A stretch of 64,000 nucleotides of DNA, taken from contig QAOA01002849.1 of the NCBI GenBank assembly GCA_003255065.1, positions 678,084 through 742,083 on the forward strand, given 5' to 3'. Positions 11,109-24,678 of this stretch are shown here, in pieces. How positions within the stretch are numbered: position 1 is the first letter of the stretch; every line of letters begins with the position of its first letter. Under the pieces are notes generated by a model that worked only from the letters and a program-made list of their open reading frames with translations, was not told the DNA's origin and did not search any database. Both the position numbers and the translations under genes were made by a program. This DNA is from Cercis canadensis. Taxonomy: Eukaryota; Streptophyta; Magnoliopsida; Fabales; Fabaceae.

Positions 11109-12673
11109 ATGTATTTAAAAATTTTAGGTGAATTTGAAATATATTATATTGAAACTTTGAAAATTATTTAAGAAAAATACTAAAATTTTAAAAATATTTA
11201 AAAAATATATAAATAAAATAATTCAAAATTAATATTTTAAATATATTATACAAATACATTACACTCTATAAGTATCCTATCCAAATACACCGCTAGTTTT
11301 TCAACGTGAATAAAACTTTTAAAACGTTATGACATTGCTTCTTGTATACTTATATAGTTCAGGATCCAATTTTAATCATTGCCCATTTTATATAATTTAA
11401 GGAAAATGTGAACTTGCTATTTTACTTTTTTTTTTTTTTAAAAAAAAAAAANNNNNNNNNNNNNNNNNNNNNNNNTTTATTTTCTTTTTGAAAATATATA
11501 GTATATTAATTTTTTTATGACTCATTAGAAGCAATAAGTGTATATTATATATTAATAATTTAATATTTATGAAATTTTACTTTTTTATGAAAATGTACTT
11601 AATTAGAGTATGAATTCGGTTATTGTCAATTTTTATTTTTTAATAAATAAATAATAATTACATTTATAATTAAAAAAATTGAATTAGAACAAAAGAGTGA
11701 AAAGATAATAAAGGGTAAACTAGTAAAAATATTTTACAATAAGATTTTTCCTTCCCTTTCCTTTCCTTTTCCTCATTTTAATCATCCAAACAAAGGAGAG
11801 GAAAACTCCTCCCTTTCCTTTCCCTTCCTTTCCCTCCCTTTCCTCTCCTCTCCTCTCCTCTCCCCTCCAAAAAAACTCCCAAACAGAGCCTAAAAGAAAT
11901 GAAAGTAAGCGAGTGTTGAAGAAAATAAAATTATTCTTCAATCATAATTTTGGGGGAGAAAAATTTGTAGTTTTTTTTTATTAAACCAATAGGTAACACA
12001 AGAGTTATTAATCTTCAAGGATTGATAGGATCGAGAATACATGCAAGGGTGATTGTTTTATGAAATTAAGAAACACAATTTTTGTTTGTTTATGTATTGT
12101 GAACAAATTCACATGATTCTTCTAATTTTATGTTGACAGCATGCCCTGCTATGTCATCACTCAATCACATTGTTAAAAAGAATACAAATTAATTCTATGG
12201 CGTTTTAGCTTAGAAGGTTATAATTAGAGTTCAAATTCAATCTGGATTAGTACCAATTTTTATTATGTGCCAAGAAAATAGCATTGTTTGTTAATGCTTT
12301 AATTATGGCTGTACAGTTTGTTGTATAATTAATAAATGATAATTGATTTGATTTAAATTACAATTTTATTACGCTGCAATATATATATATATATATATAT
12401 ACTGCATACATCAAAGCACCTATATATGGTGGTGCCAAATAATTTTCATATCAAAAAGTGATCGATTATTGATGTACAAGAAATAAGTAAAAAAATTAGA
12501 ATGATTATTGTTACAAAAGCATTTGTTATATACATTAATATTAATTTACCAATAGAATTTTGTTAGATCTGTTAAAAGTATCCAAAACTCGCTTCTTAAG
12601 CCAAGGTTGAATGATTTGTAGTTGCCTTCAGCTTGCTTCTATATACACTTCAATTCCTGTGAATGGAGATTGA
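11109..12673. other. Intergenic with an assembly gap and a pyrimidine tract
   Basis: AT-rich sequence containing a 24-N gap (11452-11475) next to a poly-T/poly-A run. At about 11748-11872 there is a C+T-rich block (TTTCCTTTCC... and CTCCTCTCCTCTCC). It is followed by CCAAACAGAGCC, the reverse of the GGCTCTGTTTGG end seen in many plant hAT-type MITEs, so the block may be part of such an element. No gene is seen; the frame over the tract is low complexity. Confidence 0.5.
12379..12401. repeat. (AT)n microsatellite
   Basis: An uninterrupted AT dinucleotide run of about eleven units. Confidence 0.9.
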
Positions 12674-13189
12674 TTAAGCAACAGCAGGGACGTGGCATTC
12701 AAACCCTTCTACTCTAACTGCAGCCGGTTTAAGTTTTGCAAGCTTCATTCTCACGCATTTACCTTTGCATGATGCTGAAGGTGGAGATGATAAACTTGCA
12801 GACGCTGCAGCTGAAGAAGATGAAATTGCTGATATTGAAATAGGAAAAGGGTACTTTTCATGTGCAAATTGGGCATTTTTTATCAAAGGGTTGGCAGCCC
12901 TAGCTGGAGGGGACCCAAAAAAAAAGGGAAATGGAGGTGATGACCCAACTTCATTTGCATGCTTTTGTTCCCCATAATTCTCCTTCTTGAGAATTATATC
13001 TAGAAGCTCTTCCCCAGCCTCTGTATCAGAATCTTCATATTTGGTTTTAGGCATGTTGGATAAAACTCCGATCCGTCGCGGTTTAGGGCAAAGGAGAGGA
13101 TCAGAAATGGGAAGAGAGCCTCTCCTAATCTCTTCAAGGGCTGCCAATGCATTTTGCTGAATATCATGATAATCCATCTTCGAAACCAA
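12674..13189 (-). CDS. Uncharacterised plant protein (171 aa)
   Basis: A single-exon frame of 171 residues. The N-terminus (MDYHDIQQNALAALEEIRRG after MVSK) looks helical and is followed by a Pro/Arg-rich stretch (LLCPKPRRIGVL). The centre has a short acidic helix (EAGEELLDIILKKE), then a conserved-looking block FPFFFGSPPARAANPLIKNA at about residues 86-107, then Ser/Ala-rich low complexity and a C-terminus rich in Lys and Val. Such GSPP-R-NPL blocks occur in plant-specific proteins of unknown function that I cannot name firmly. There is no signal peptide, membrane span or catalytic motif. A second in-frame Met (MDYHDIQ) lies five codons downstream and could be the real start. Confidence 0.65.
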   Translation of the reverse strand: MVSKMDYHDIQQNALAALEEIRRGSLPISDPLLCPKPRRIGVLSNMPKTKYEDSDTEAGEELLDIILKKENYGEQKHANEVGSSPPFPFFFGSPPARAANPLIKNAQFAHEKYPFPISISAISSSSAAASASLSSPPSASCKGKCVRMKLAKLKPAAVRVEGFECHVPAVA

Positions 13190-14161
13190 ACCTTTTATGA
13201 GTCATGCAAAATGCATAGCAAACACCAAAAACTTGTTTCAAATTTTGCAGCCGAAATCTTTGTTTCATTTTATAGTTGCGCCAAGTTGTTACAAAATTAA
13301 AAGGGTTTGGAATGGATGTTCAATAAGATTTACAGCTAAAAAAGAATAACAGATTTTGACCACGCCGAGAATTTGAGTAAAATATATAGGGAACACAGTT
13401 CAGGTAACGTTTTATTAAGTGTGTCTTGGAGGTATACTAGTTATTACTAAAATTAGAAGATGACTAGTGGCTATAATGAAAAGGCCATATTTATGAAGGG
13501 AATATTCCCCCCAAAAAAAAGCGATTAATCACATCAGAAATCAATATATTTTTCTGCTCTCTCTTTTTTCCTTTCTTTTACATGTTTCCTGCACTTGTTT
13601 TTCACTTTTCACCATCCTTACACAATTGGCACTTTATTTTTAATTGCAAGGCAACCAATGAAAAATATGACACTGTTAAATCCTCAAGTCAATCCCCTAT
13701 AGTACTATTGAACTTCCATTGATTTATCCTACTAAAACAAGCAGTAGCCGATTAAAATAGCCATCAAACTAAGACATTAGCACCATTAAAATAGTCATCA
13801 ATCATTTGAGCAATCGAACATTGAGAAGCAACCAATCCTAGCTAATATTTTATTCTAAGACAAAAAATGAAGAGAAGCAAAAGTCCTGATTTCTGACATT
13901 TTTTAACTGATCAACTTAAAGAGACTTGATCATTTAGCAGAAAAGTTTACTCTGTCCATTATATCCACAATAAGATATGCATTAACACACACCATTATTT
14001 ATTGACCAAGAACAAGAAGCTGCAGAAATGACACAACACAGACATAAAAGTAACAGCACAGCAGAGAAGGCAGTTACAATCTTAAACATCTAACTTGTGT
14101 GGCCAGTATACCATAGAGAAATAACACAGATTTACTTCATTCACATCATGTTATAAGTGTC
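13190..14161. other. Intergenic
   Basis: Contains the 5' flank of the 171-aa gene (minus strand) and the 3' flank of the first AOP-like gene. No further ORF or repeat is recognised. Confidence 0.5.
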
Positions 14162-15414
14162 TCAAGCACCACAGTATGCTTTAATTCGACATTCAGATTT
14201 TAAGGCTGCTTCTGTCATAAAAAAACCAAGGTATCCGTAATGGTCAAAGGGTTTATAAAGCATTGGATGTTCCTCATCAACTAGCCCCTCCTCTGGCTCC
14301 ACAATCTTAGCACCATATGAAAGTAGTCCCATGGAGTATCTGGTTATCTTTGAATTCATCATGACTCGGTGTTCACAAGCGCGTATCCTGTCATTACTCC
14401 ATGCCTACTCCAAGAAAATGCATGTTAAAGTCTTCATCCAAATGGAAAATACAAGATAAAATGGTGATACTGGGAAAAAATTGGCACTGTCAATTTTAGC
14501 ATCATCTAAGGAGTGATGTACAAACCATTCTATATAAAACCATATAGAGCAGTATATTATTCATAGTATTTGAGATTTTCCAGTTTCATTCTAGTAAAGT
14601 AAAACTATATAAACAAGTGACTTACCTTAAATCCATCACCAGCCAAGACCAAAAACAAGGAAGGCGATGCGTCAAGCTCTATCCACTCCCCATCTTTCAA
14701 TTTGATTTCCAAGCCTTTCACCTTCTGATGCAGTATGGTTGTGAAGGTTGCATCTGTATGAGAGTACACTCCAACACTTCCCTCATCCATCTGGGGTACC
14801 CTATATTTGTAGCTTCGGAGCACATAATTGGTTGATTCAAGAAAAGAATCACATTTCTGCATGTCCAACCCATAGCTCTCAAACACCATTCTCTTCACAA
14901 TATGGTCTAATTCTGCTACAACCTTGGAATATGCATGGACAGTTTCACTATTCAGGAAAAAGAAAAGAAAATTGAACACTGTAAGCAATTAATATGATAT
15001 CGATTACTCGAAACATGTTCAGACAAGTTGGAAATAGTACCAGAAATTATCATTTCCTTCTGGCCACATTATGTGTGTGAACTTTTGACAACCTTTTATA
15101 GTCAACGGACCATCTATTGTGAGAGATTCAAACAGAGGAACTACAGATATTTGGCCAGAGTAGCCATGCTGTGGCTTATCACTGGTCTTTTGCTTCTTTG
15201 TTTCTGTTGGGAGATCAAATAAATCCTCAATTACAGAGAAATTTGAATTGTAAAGCTCTGGACCAACCTTATCATAGAGTGCCAAGAAACAACCATGATC
15301 CTCTAGTGCATTCTGCACAACTTCACAAGCTGAAAGCCATGTATCTGTACCAGGCTTCATGTTTTCATGGCTGAAATCTACAATAGGAAGCTGACACTCT
15401 GGTTGGGATCCCAT
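14162..15414 (-). CDS. AOP1-like: AOP-like 2-oxoglutarate-dependent dioxygenase, copy A
   Basis: Exons on the minus strand: 15414-15041, 14947-14626 and 14404-14162. They join in frame (phases 2 and 0) to 312 residues. Residues 1-125 are the DIOX_N region (MGSQPECQLPIVDFSHENMK). The C-terminal Fe(II)/2-oxoglutarate domain has the iron ligands His and Asp in YSHTDAT, the distal His in CEHRVM, and the 2OG-binding Arg-x-Ser in TRYSMG, so it should be active. It belongs to the AOP/DOXC20 clade, which in Brassicaceae modifies glucosinolate side chains (AOP2/AOP3) and in Solanaceae includes steroidal glycoalkaloid hydroxylases. The substrate here is unknown. It lies head-to-head with copy B about 1.8 kb away and has the same intron positions as copies B, C and D. 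Enzymes of this class are cytosolic and soluble; no targeting peptide is visible. Confidence 0.93.
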
Positions 15415-17216
15415 GAAGCTATAGAATTTGCTCTATCACCAGCAAATTTTGTGGAATACTAAAACTGTTACATGTTACTTAGGTTGCTAGGATTTTATAT
15501 CCATTTTGCCATGTATTATTGTATATAATTAAGGTGTAAAAACTGTATTTTATGTAGTCTAGTCGTTGAGTGAGGCAAGTTTTCAGTCCAAGATATTAAC
15601 TTGTGGTTATTTCATTTTGTTTAACTATGACCAAGTCAAGTATATGAGGTTGTAAAATAATGGGAAAAAAATATTAAGTCAAATTCACTAGCTTTATTTG
15701 TCTTCCATGGACCTGCACACAAATTTTTTAATAAATCATTTTAACATCAAATGAGTGATTTTAAATTAAATCTTCACTTATTCAGATAGTAAGTAAAGCT
15801 TAACTGATAATGAATCTACCATTAACGATAAGGAGTTTCTTAATTACGACTGAAATTAAAAATATATATATATATTGGAGGGGGGGAGGGGTGAGTCATG
15901 AGCTGGGAGCTGCCCCACAGTAGGTGGGGGACCAATTTTGGATATTGCAAATTAATATGATGAAATTGGGACCAGAAAATGAAAGAATTTGATGTCAATT
16001 AATCTATAATTTTATATATTTATATAGCCAAAGGCGTACAAGGTGTGTATATCAAATGACGAATATCATGGCTCATACGTAATAAGAATATAAAAATATA
16101 TTTAATTTGGAAGTATATCAATAAAATTAATCTTATATATCTATTCAATATGTTTTTTATAAAAGGACACAAATATATAATCGCTGATGGATGAAGACAC
16201 GGCATTTTCTTTAAACTGAACGAATATCCTAACTAATGAAATTGATGATGATAAGTTGATAACAACTTAATTTTTTTTTTGTCTTTATTGTTAACCATTT
16301 GCAATATATTTTTGCTTAATTATAGTGATTCTAATTATAATTTCTTAGTACGATCATTTTTTTAAAATAAAAATTTAGAATGCTTAAGCCGCACTAAAAT
16401 TAAAAGTAAAACTCACATGAAAATTTTAGGAGCGGATCCATGTTAAAATGTCATCTTACATAATGCATTTATTTGTTATATAGCCCTCAAAAAGGTTAAA
16501 TTTGCATCCCCTCATAAGATTTTAGGTAAGCACTAGCACATATGACATATATATGTTGTAGCACACCCACCAAATTTTTTCTAGTTCAGCTCCTACATGA
16601 GATGCCTTACTAAACTATGATTTCTCTACATCCTAAAGACCATAAACTTCCAGAATTAAGGGATCCCTTTTTAACCAAACAAGAGGTAATAGTGGATGAT
16701 TACCATTGACATTGACATTACCAAGAACAAGCAGTGAGATGCTTAATCGCCATTCTTCTTGTTCGTCAATTCACAAGTGTTCCTTCTCTTAGCGAGCTGT
16801 ATGAAGCAGCAGCAAATCAAAATAGTGGTCTTATTTGATATACCATCAGAGTGATGGTGGAAAACAATATAATTACACAATGTTTTTGTTGTTGAACTGT
16901 TCAACATATATACTTGAAATTTGGTTTGATAAAATAACTAGAGATCTCATATCTGTATGACAGAAACAGAGTTGTCCTTAATGATCAAATGGGCCCATAC
17001 AAACATTTATATTTGGTGCTTAGTTATTTTTCTAACCAAATGGATTAATCAAAGTGTGATCGTACTTCATCTTATATGTTATATATTATTAAGTCCCTTA
17101 CAACAAGTGTTTGGAGCAATTGGAACCAATCCTATCTGGTATTGTCAATATGCTAATTAAATCACACAAGAGCTGAGCTATTATCACTCTTCCACAAGCA
17201 AAAATTGTTAAGGATC
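15415..17216. other. Divergent intergenic region between AOP-like copies A and B
   Basis: About 1.8 kb holding both promoters. It contains an AT-dinucleotide stretch followed by a G-rich run (GGAGGGGGGGAGGGG) near 15870-15890. No ORF is recognised; the frame at 16957-17160 is promoter sequence in which copy B and copy C are similar. Confidence 0.5.
17031..17130 (+). promoter_or_regulatory. Upstream block shared by AOP-like copies B and C
   Basis: The segment 17040-17130 (GGATTAATCAAAGTGTGAT ... ACAAGTGTTTGGAGCAATT) resembles 18850-18940 upstream of copy C (GGCTTAATCAAAAGTCTAA ... ACAACAATTTGGAGCAATC). The duplicated unit therefore included proximal promoter sequence, and both copies may have started with the same expression pattern. 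Specific factor sites are not claimed. Confidence 0.5.
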
Positions 17217-18501
17217 ATGGGATCCCAATCACAGTCTCAGGTTCGTGTTATAGACTTCACTAATGAAAACATGAAGCCTGGTACAGATAAATGGGTTTCG
17301 GCATGTCAAATTGTGCGAACTGCGTTTGAGGCTCATGGTTGTTTTGTGGCACTCTATGATAAGGTTGCTCCAGAGCTTTCAAACTCAGTTTTCTCTCTAC
17401 TGCAAGACCTATTTGCTCTCCCAACAGAGACAAAAAAGCAACAGACCAGTGAAAAGCCTCTCCATGGCTACCTTGGGCACCACACAGTTCCTCTATATGA
17501 ATCCTTGGGCATAGACAATCCTTTGACCTTACAGGGTTGTAAAAAATTTGCAAGCATAATGTGGCCAACAGGAAATGATCGTTTCTGGTACTGATTCGAA
17601 CTTGTGTGTTTGTTTTGTGCCTCTTATTTATTTATATTGTGATTATATAATTTTAGTATTCATCATAGTAAATGTTTCATTTTTCTTCATAATAGTGAAA
17701 GTATAAATGCATATGCAAAGCTGGTGGCAGAACTAGGCTACATGGTGAATAGAATGGTGTTTGACAGCTATGGTTTGGACAAGAAGCAATGCGATTGTTT
17801 CATTGAATCAACTAATTACTTGTGTCGAGGCTTCGTATACAAAACACCCCAGAAAAAGGAGATTAACATGGCACTGAATTCTCACACAGACACCACCATT
17901 CTAACCATTTTGCATCAGAATATAAATGGCTTGGAAATCAAATTGAAGGATGGAGAGTGGATAGAGGTTGACACCTCACCCTCCATGTTTCTAGTGTTGG
18001 CCGGGGTGTATTTACTGTGAGTACATTTCATCAACCATATAATCAAGAATCAAATACTGGTTTGTATTGTTTAAGAATGGTTTTTAGTTCTACATGGGTT
18101 TGAAAATTGGTAGTCAATGTTTTTGGCAACAAGCATTGCTATTGTGACAAGAAAGAATTGTGTATGAATGAGAATTTAAAGCAAAGAATTGAGTGCAGTA
18201 GTTGGTGGATAGAGACAATTTCCATTTAAGTAACTTGACATTCATTTTCATGGCCTAGGTATGGAGTAATGACAGAATACGCCCATGTGAACATAGAGTG
18301 GTGCTGAAACAAACAAAACCCAGATACTCCACAGGGCTACTTTCGTTTGCTGGTAAGATTGTGGAGATACCAGAGGAGCTAGTTGATGAGGAACATCCCA
18401 GAAATTATAAACCCTTTGACCATTATGGATACATTCGTTTCTATGGCACAGAAGAAGCCAAAAAGTCTGATAATCCACTCAAAGCTTACTGCGGTATATG
18501 A
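17217..18501 (+). CDS. AOP1-like: AOP-like 2-oxoglutarate-dependent dioxygenase, copy B (damaged or re-spliced)
   Basis: Exons match copies A and C: 17217-17587, 17696 to about 18016, and 18259-18501. The start is ATG at 17217 (MGSQSQSQVRVIDFTNENMK). The four codons before it are in frame but begin with TTG. The catalytic residues are present: NSHTDTT (His, Asp), CEHRVV (distal His) and PRYSTG (Arg-x-Ser). The oddity is the end of exon 2. From the conserved acceptor to the conserved GTGAGT donor this exon is 321 nt, against 322 nt in A and C, so normal splicing throws exon 3 out of frame and soon meets a stop. A GTGTAT 11 nt upstream (donor at 18006) would restore the frame by removing about four residues after VLAG. 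The gene is thus either a recent pseudogene or uses a shifted donor with a four-residue deletion next to the core fold. Elsewhere it reads cleanly. Confidence 0.85.
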
Positions 18502-19021
18502 TGAGACCTACAACTACAATTATGATATTGCAGCAACTTTGTGTCATTGATAGTTGCCCATCTTGTGTAATGTTTATCTTTGAAGACCTAAAATAACTAT
18601 AAATGTGAAAATTGTGAAATTACAAAGAAATGCTATGTCATGATTTCTCTTGAGAAAACCAACACTACATGACAAAAACGTTGATGTCATGAATGATCAA
18701 AAAGAGTATCTATTTCCACTGAATGCTTTTATCAGCAAAACCACACTCCACTCACGTGGCAGCTCATCTGATAAGGTTCTATAGTGAGAAATTTTGAAAT
18801 ATATAGCATTTTCCATTATCAAAAGCGTCCCCACTATACCATTTATGGTGCATTGGCTTAATCAAAAGTCTAAAGGTACATTACCCCATCTTATGTATCG
18901 GTCACTCCTACTACAACAACAATTTGGAGCAATCAAACATTAAGAGCAGGGCTAGTAAATAGCAAAAAATCAATCTTCCAAGAATCTTTTCTAGTGAGGT
19001 GAGGCAGCACCTTATAGAATC

Positions 19022-20195
19022 ATGGGATCCCAAACACAGTCTCAGCTTCCTGATGTAGACTTCACTGATGAAGACATGAAGCCCGGTACAGATACTTGGC
19101 TTTCAGCTTGCCAAACTGTGCGGAAAGCGTTTGAGGATCATGGTTGTTTCATGGCACTGTATGACAAAGCTGGTCTAGAGCTTTACAACTCTGTTTTCTC
19201 TGTAATGGAACAACTATTTGATCTCCCAGTAGAAACAAAAAAGCAAGAGACTAGTGACAAGCTTTTCCGTGGGTACTATGGCCAAGTCCCCATAGTTCCT
19301 CTCTACGAAACTTTAGGCATCGACAATCCATTGACCATTGAGGGCTGTAAAAAGTTCACAAACATAATGTGGCCACAAGGAAATGATCGTTTCTGGTACT
19401 CTTCTAATTTTTCTGTATAAATTTCTCATTTTTCTTAATATATAATTGGCTAATGGTAGAGGTTTTGTTTTTCTTGATCTATAGTGAAAGTGTGAATGGG
19501 TATGCAAATGTGGTAGCAGAGTTGGACCGAATGGTAAAGAGAATGGTGTTTGAGATCTATGGTGTGAACAAGCAGAGATGCGATTCTTTCCTTGAATCAA
19601 ACAGTTACCTGCTTCGAGGCATCAAATACAGGGCACCCCAGATGGATGAGAGTAATGTGGGACTGCATGGTCACTCGGATATGACTATCCTATCCATATT
19701 ACAACAGAATCTAAATGGCTTGGAAATCAAATTGAAGAACGGAGAGTGGATTGAGGTTGATGCCTCACCCTCCTTGTTTGTTGTCATGGCCGGCGATGCA
19801 TTCACCGTGAGTAACTTGTCAGTAATCTCATCATACGCAACTAGTACTTACCCTTCTCACAGCAACATTAGTGTTAGTGTATGCATGAACAGCATTTGGA
19901 TTTGAAAAGAAAATTTCCATTTTTGTTAAATTATACATTCATTTTCTTGGCTTAGGTGTGGAGCAATGACAGGATACGGCCATGTGAACACCGAGTTTTC
20001 ATGAAATCAAAGATACCCAGATACTCCATGGGACTATTTTCATTTGGTGGTATGTTGGAAATACCTGAGGAACTAGTTGATGAGGAGAATCCCTTACGTT
20101 ATAAACCTTTCGACCATTATGGATACCTTCGTTTCTTTCATGAAAAGCAAATCCCAAAATCTGATTCTCGAGCCAAAGAGTATTGCGGTATTTGA
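19022..20195 (+). CDS. AOP1-like: AOP-like 2-oxoglutarate-dependent dioxygenase, copy C
   Basis: Exons 19022-19395, 19485-19806 and 19956-20195 join in frame to 311 residues. The layout is DIOX_N (MGSQTQSQLPDVDFTDEDMK) then the 2OG-Fe(II) oxygenase domain. Ligands are His and Asp in LHGHSDMT, the distal His in CEHRVFM and Arg-x-Ser in PRYSMG. The exon 1/2 junction splits a Cys codon (TG|T), giving NDRFCESVNGYA, as in the other copies. It follows copy B in the same orientation about 520 bp after its stop, and its upstream region resembles that of B. This is clearly a tandem duplicate. All domain landmarks are intact, so I expect an active enzyme. The substrate is unknown; family roles range over side-chain oxidation and hydroxylation of specialised metabolites. 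Confidence 0.93.
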
Positions 20196-21136
20196 GACTT
20201 ATCCGCTGCTTTTTCTTGTGTGCTTTATCTTAGTTCCAAAAGCTACTTGCTCAATAAATGATGGAGTTTGTGATTATGAGTTGCTCAATTATATGTATTT
20301 GAAATTATTATTTCCAATCATAGCATTTGATTACACACATTAATTTTCTTCCTGTCCTCCTTAAACAAGTTATTGACAGAGACAAATAACCCAATTACAT
20401 CTAATTTTGGAAAGGCATAAGATATTTTAGGTTAACTGACCATTTACCATCCATGGTTATATAGCTAAAAATGAATTGCAAATTGCTGAAAGTATGACAG
20501 AGTACAGACAGACAAACTTTATCAATAGTCAATAAACCTTTAAAGTTTTCCCACCGAATGACCTGTTTTCCCATAACTTTATCAATGATCAAAGTAAAAT
20601 GAGTCTATTACCAGGTGAATCACATCCTTGCTGCCAAGTATTGTATTATTAGACTATAACATAGTTAAAACAAATCACTATAGAGTATGGAAAATATCAA
20701 GGGTAGGAAGAATCAGCCATCAGTACAAAATTTGCAACAATATGAGCCCTTCAACAAATAAAAACAAATTTGATATTAAATCATTTTTTAAAAAGAATGC
20801 ACCACTATCTGTAATTTGGCATATGTGACAATTGCACTCATCTGATCGGTGTACTAAAATTTACATTTTCAGATAGTCACTTATAAACAAAACACCAATA
20901 CAGAGATCTGAACACGGGTCTTGTGGTAAAATACTTGAAGCACAAACATGCTGTACTCTATATATGGGTTGGGAGAGCTTACACTAATACAGCTGATCGA
21001 TTATTCACCGGATTACAGCTGAGTAATCTTAGACTAAAGGCGTAAGAATTATTCACGACGATGCAGCATCACCTAGCACCAGAGAAGAGACATAACATTC
21101 AGGATACTTCATGAATGCAGCAAAAAGTGCATCTTC
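20196..21136. other. Intergenic between copy C and SQD1 (convergent genes)
   Basis: Holds the 3' flanks of the two convergent genes. No ORF of interest; the frames at 20077, 20401 and 20628 are low-complexity shadows. Confidence 0.5.
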
Positions 21137-22920
<1,784 letters not shown>

Positions 22921-22937
22921 CTAATGCAAACATGTAC

Positions 22938-23639
22938 CTGCAAAAGAATTAAAAGTCTGTCACTTGCACTTTAAATGTAAATAAATACTGAGTTCATCAA
23001 GCAAGTAATGACTCAGGAAGTCATTAAGGCAATCTTTATTTTAAATCAAATGCAAGTGACCAAGAGTGAGGAATTCTAATGAGCAAGCCAAGAAGCAATT
23101 CGAGAACAACGAATCAACTAACACAAGGACCCCATCCATGCAGAGACGCGAATGATAAATACTACTTATAATTATTTCTGAGTAAGCAATTAGATTTGTG
23201 GGAAACATCAAAAGAAATAGGGAATGACACTCAGGTGTTCAATTTCTGCGAAACTACATGGATGCGTTCATAACACAAAGGACAACATCAAGACTTAACA
23301 GGAGACAAATCTAACCACCTACAACTACAAGGCAATGCAACAGTTCACTGCCTATACACAACTCCAACAGCTGCAGTCTTTCATCTCCTACCTATAACCA
23401 TTTTGAAGTTTGAGATCCCAAAGTGATAATTACATCAAAAAGTGTAACATACACAACTACAGTAAAATACAAATTCCAAACACTACAACTGCAAACATGT
23501 AGGATTTTGTTTGTGATAGGCTCAGTTAGCTAAAGACATACAGTTATAAAACCGGCATTTGCATAGCTGGAGATAAACAACTTCAAAGATTTTTAAAAAT
23601 TACCCTTTGCATTCACTAAAGAAATTAATGATATTTTAC
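22938..23639 (-). other. Probable 5' UTR intron of SQD1
   Basis: On the minus strand GGGCAG|GTAAAATATC (donor, intron begins at 23639) and CTTTTGCAG|GTACATG (acceptor, ends at 22938) bracket 702 bp without coding sequence. The upstream leader exon would run from 23640 to roughly 23760 and contains pyrimidine-rich leader sequence. This is inferred from splice signals only. Confidence 0.55.
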
Positions 23640-23903
23640 CTGCCCACTCCAATTTCAACAATCCGAGAGAAATCGGAGTTGCAAGAGACAGTGAAAAGGC
23701 AATTAATTATCTTGAGAGAACAGTGAAGCTCAGTATAGAATAGAGAATGTGTAAAGCGAAATGGGTTTGACTTTCTGCCGTGGCGCTGCTTCTTCTTTGG
23801 ATAAACCCCTGCTGTTGTGGGTTTTCGTCGGGTTGCAAAAAGGATCAAAAAAAATGGGGAAGGTATATCCCTTTCTGGTTTCTTCTCTCTTCCGAGTCAC
23901 AGG

Positions 23904-24036
23904 CAGTGTTTTAAAAAACCGACCGGCTATAGAACCGGTGTGGCTGAGTGATTTAACCGCCTTATCGTCCCAACTCCTGACCGATTCGTATTCCAAACCG
24001 AGTACCGGTCGGTTCGATCCGATTTTTAAAACAGTG
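23904..24036. mobile_element. 133-bp hAT-type MITE
   Basis: The ends are CAGTGTTTTAAAAA (left) and, reversed, CACTGTTTTAAAAA (right), one mismatch apart. They are flanked by GTCACAGG (23896-23903) and TTCACAGG (24037-24044), an 8-bp target duplication with one difference. The interior is GC-rich with ACCGACCGG/CCGGTCGGT motifs that can also pair. There is no coding capacity. End sequence, TSD length and size fit the common plant CAGTGTTTTAAAA hAT MITEs. It lies about 140 bp beyond the inferred start of the SQD1 leader. Confidence 0.8.
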
Positions 24037-24678
24037 TTCACAGGCCGTGGTCGTGAATAAGTTATAAACATGATCATTCTTTTCGGGCAACGACAACGAA
24101 GTTGGATGTGGATCAAAGTCCAATTCTTATAAGAAGGTCAAGCCCATTAACACAAGCTTTAGGCAAACTTCACTTGGACTTGAGAGATTTTCATTAAAGC
24201 CCAGTTTTGGATCCAATAACTTAATGAGCTTTTACCCAAAAAAAATACCATACAAAATCTTTTTATTTTTCCATTTATGAAGAAAAACTTTCCTTTTTTA
24301 TGATACATGATGTCCTTCACTTCATATTACATGTCAATAAAAAGCTCCATTTTTTTTTTAAAAAAAAACATACTTCTTTTCCTTCATTGAATTCTTTAAA
24401 TCTAGCTATGACTGATGAAGTTATTGGCAATTGGTCAAAAATTCTATTTAATCCAATGTAATTTTCTCCATGTAAACTTCGATTTTCTGGGAGAGCAAAA
24501 TACTACGTTTCTGAATGATATGTATAGGGAAAATATCTTATTTACTCACAAAGCATTTATTATAGAGCATCCAAATGATAAGTTATTGAACACAACACAA
24601 CCCATATCCAAACTAAACTAAAGATTGCCATACAATACAAGACATATCATAGAGTTTATTTAAGGCATGAAAAGCTTT

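Noticed and set aside
23761-24060. 99-codon plus-strand frame
   Set aside because: It spans the SQD1 leader antisense and the hAT MITE, and has no recognisable protein motif.
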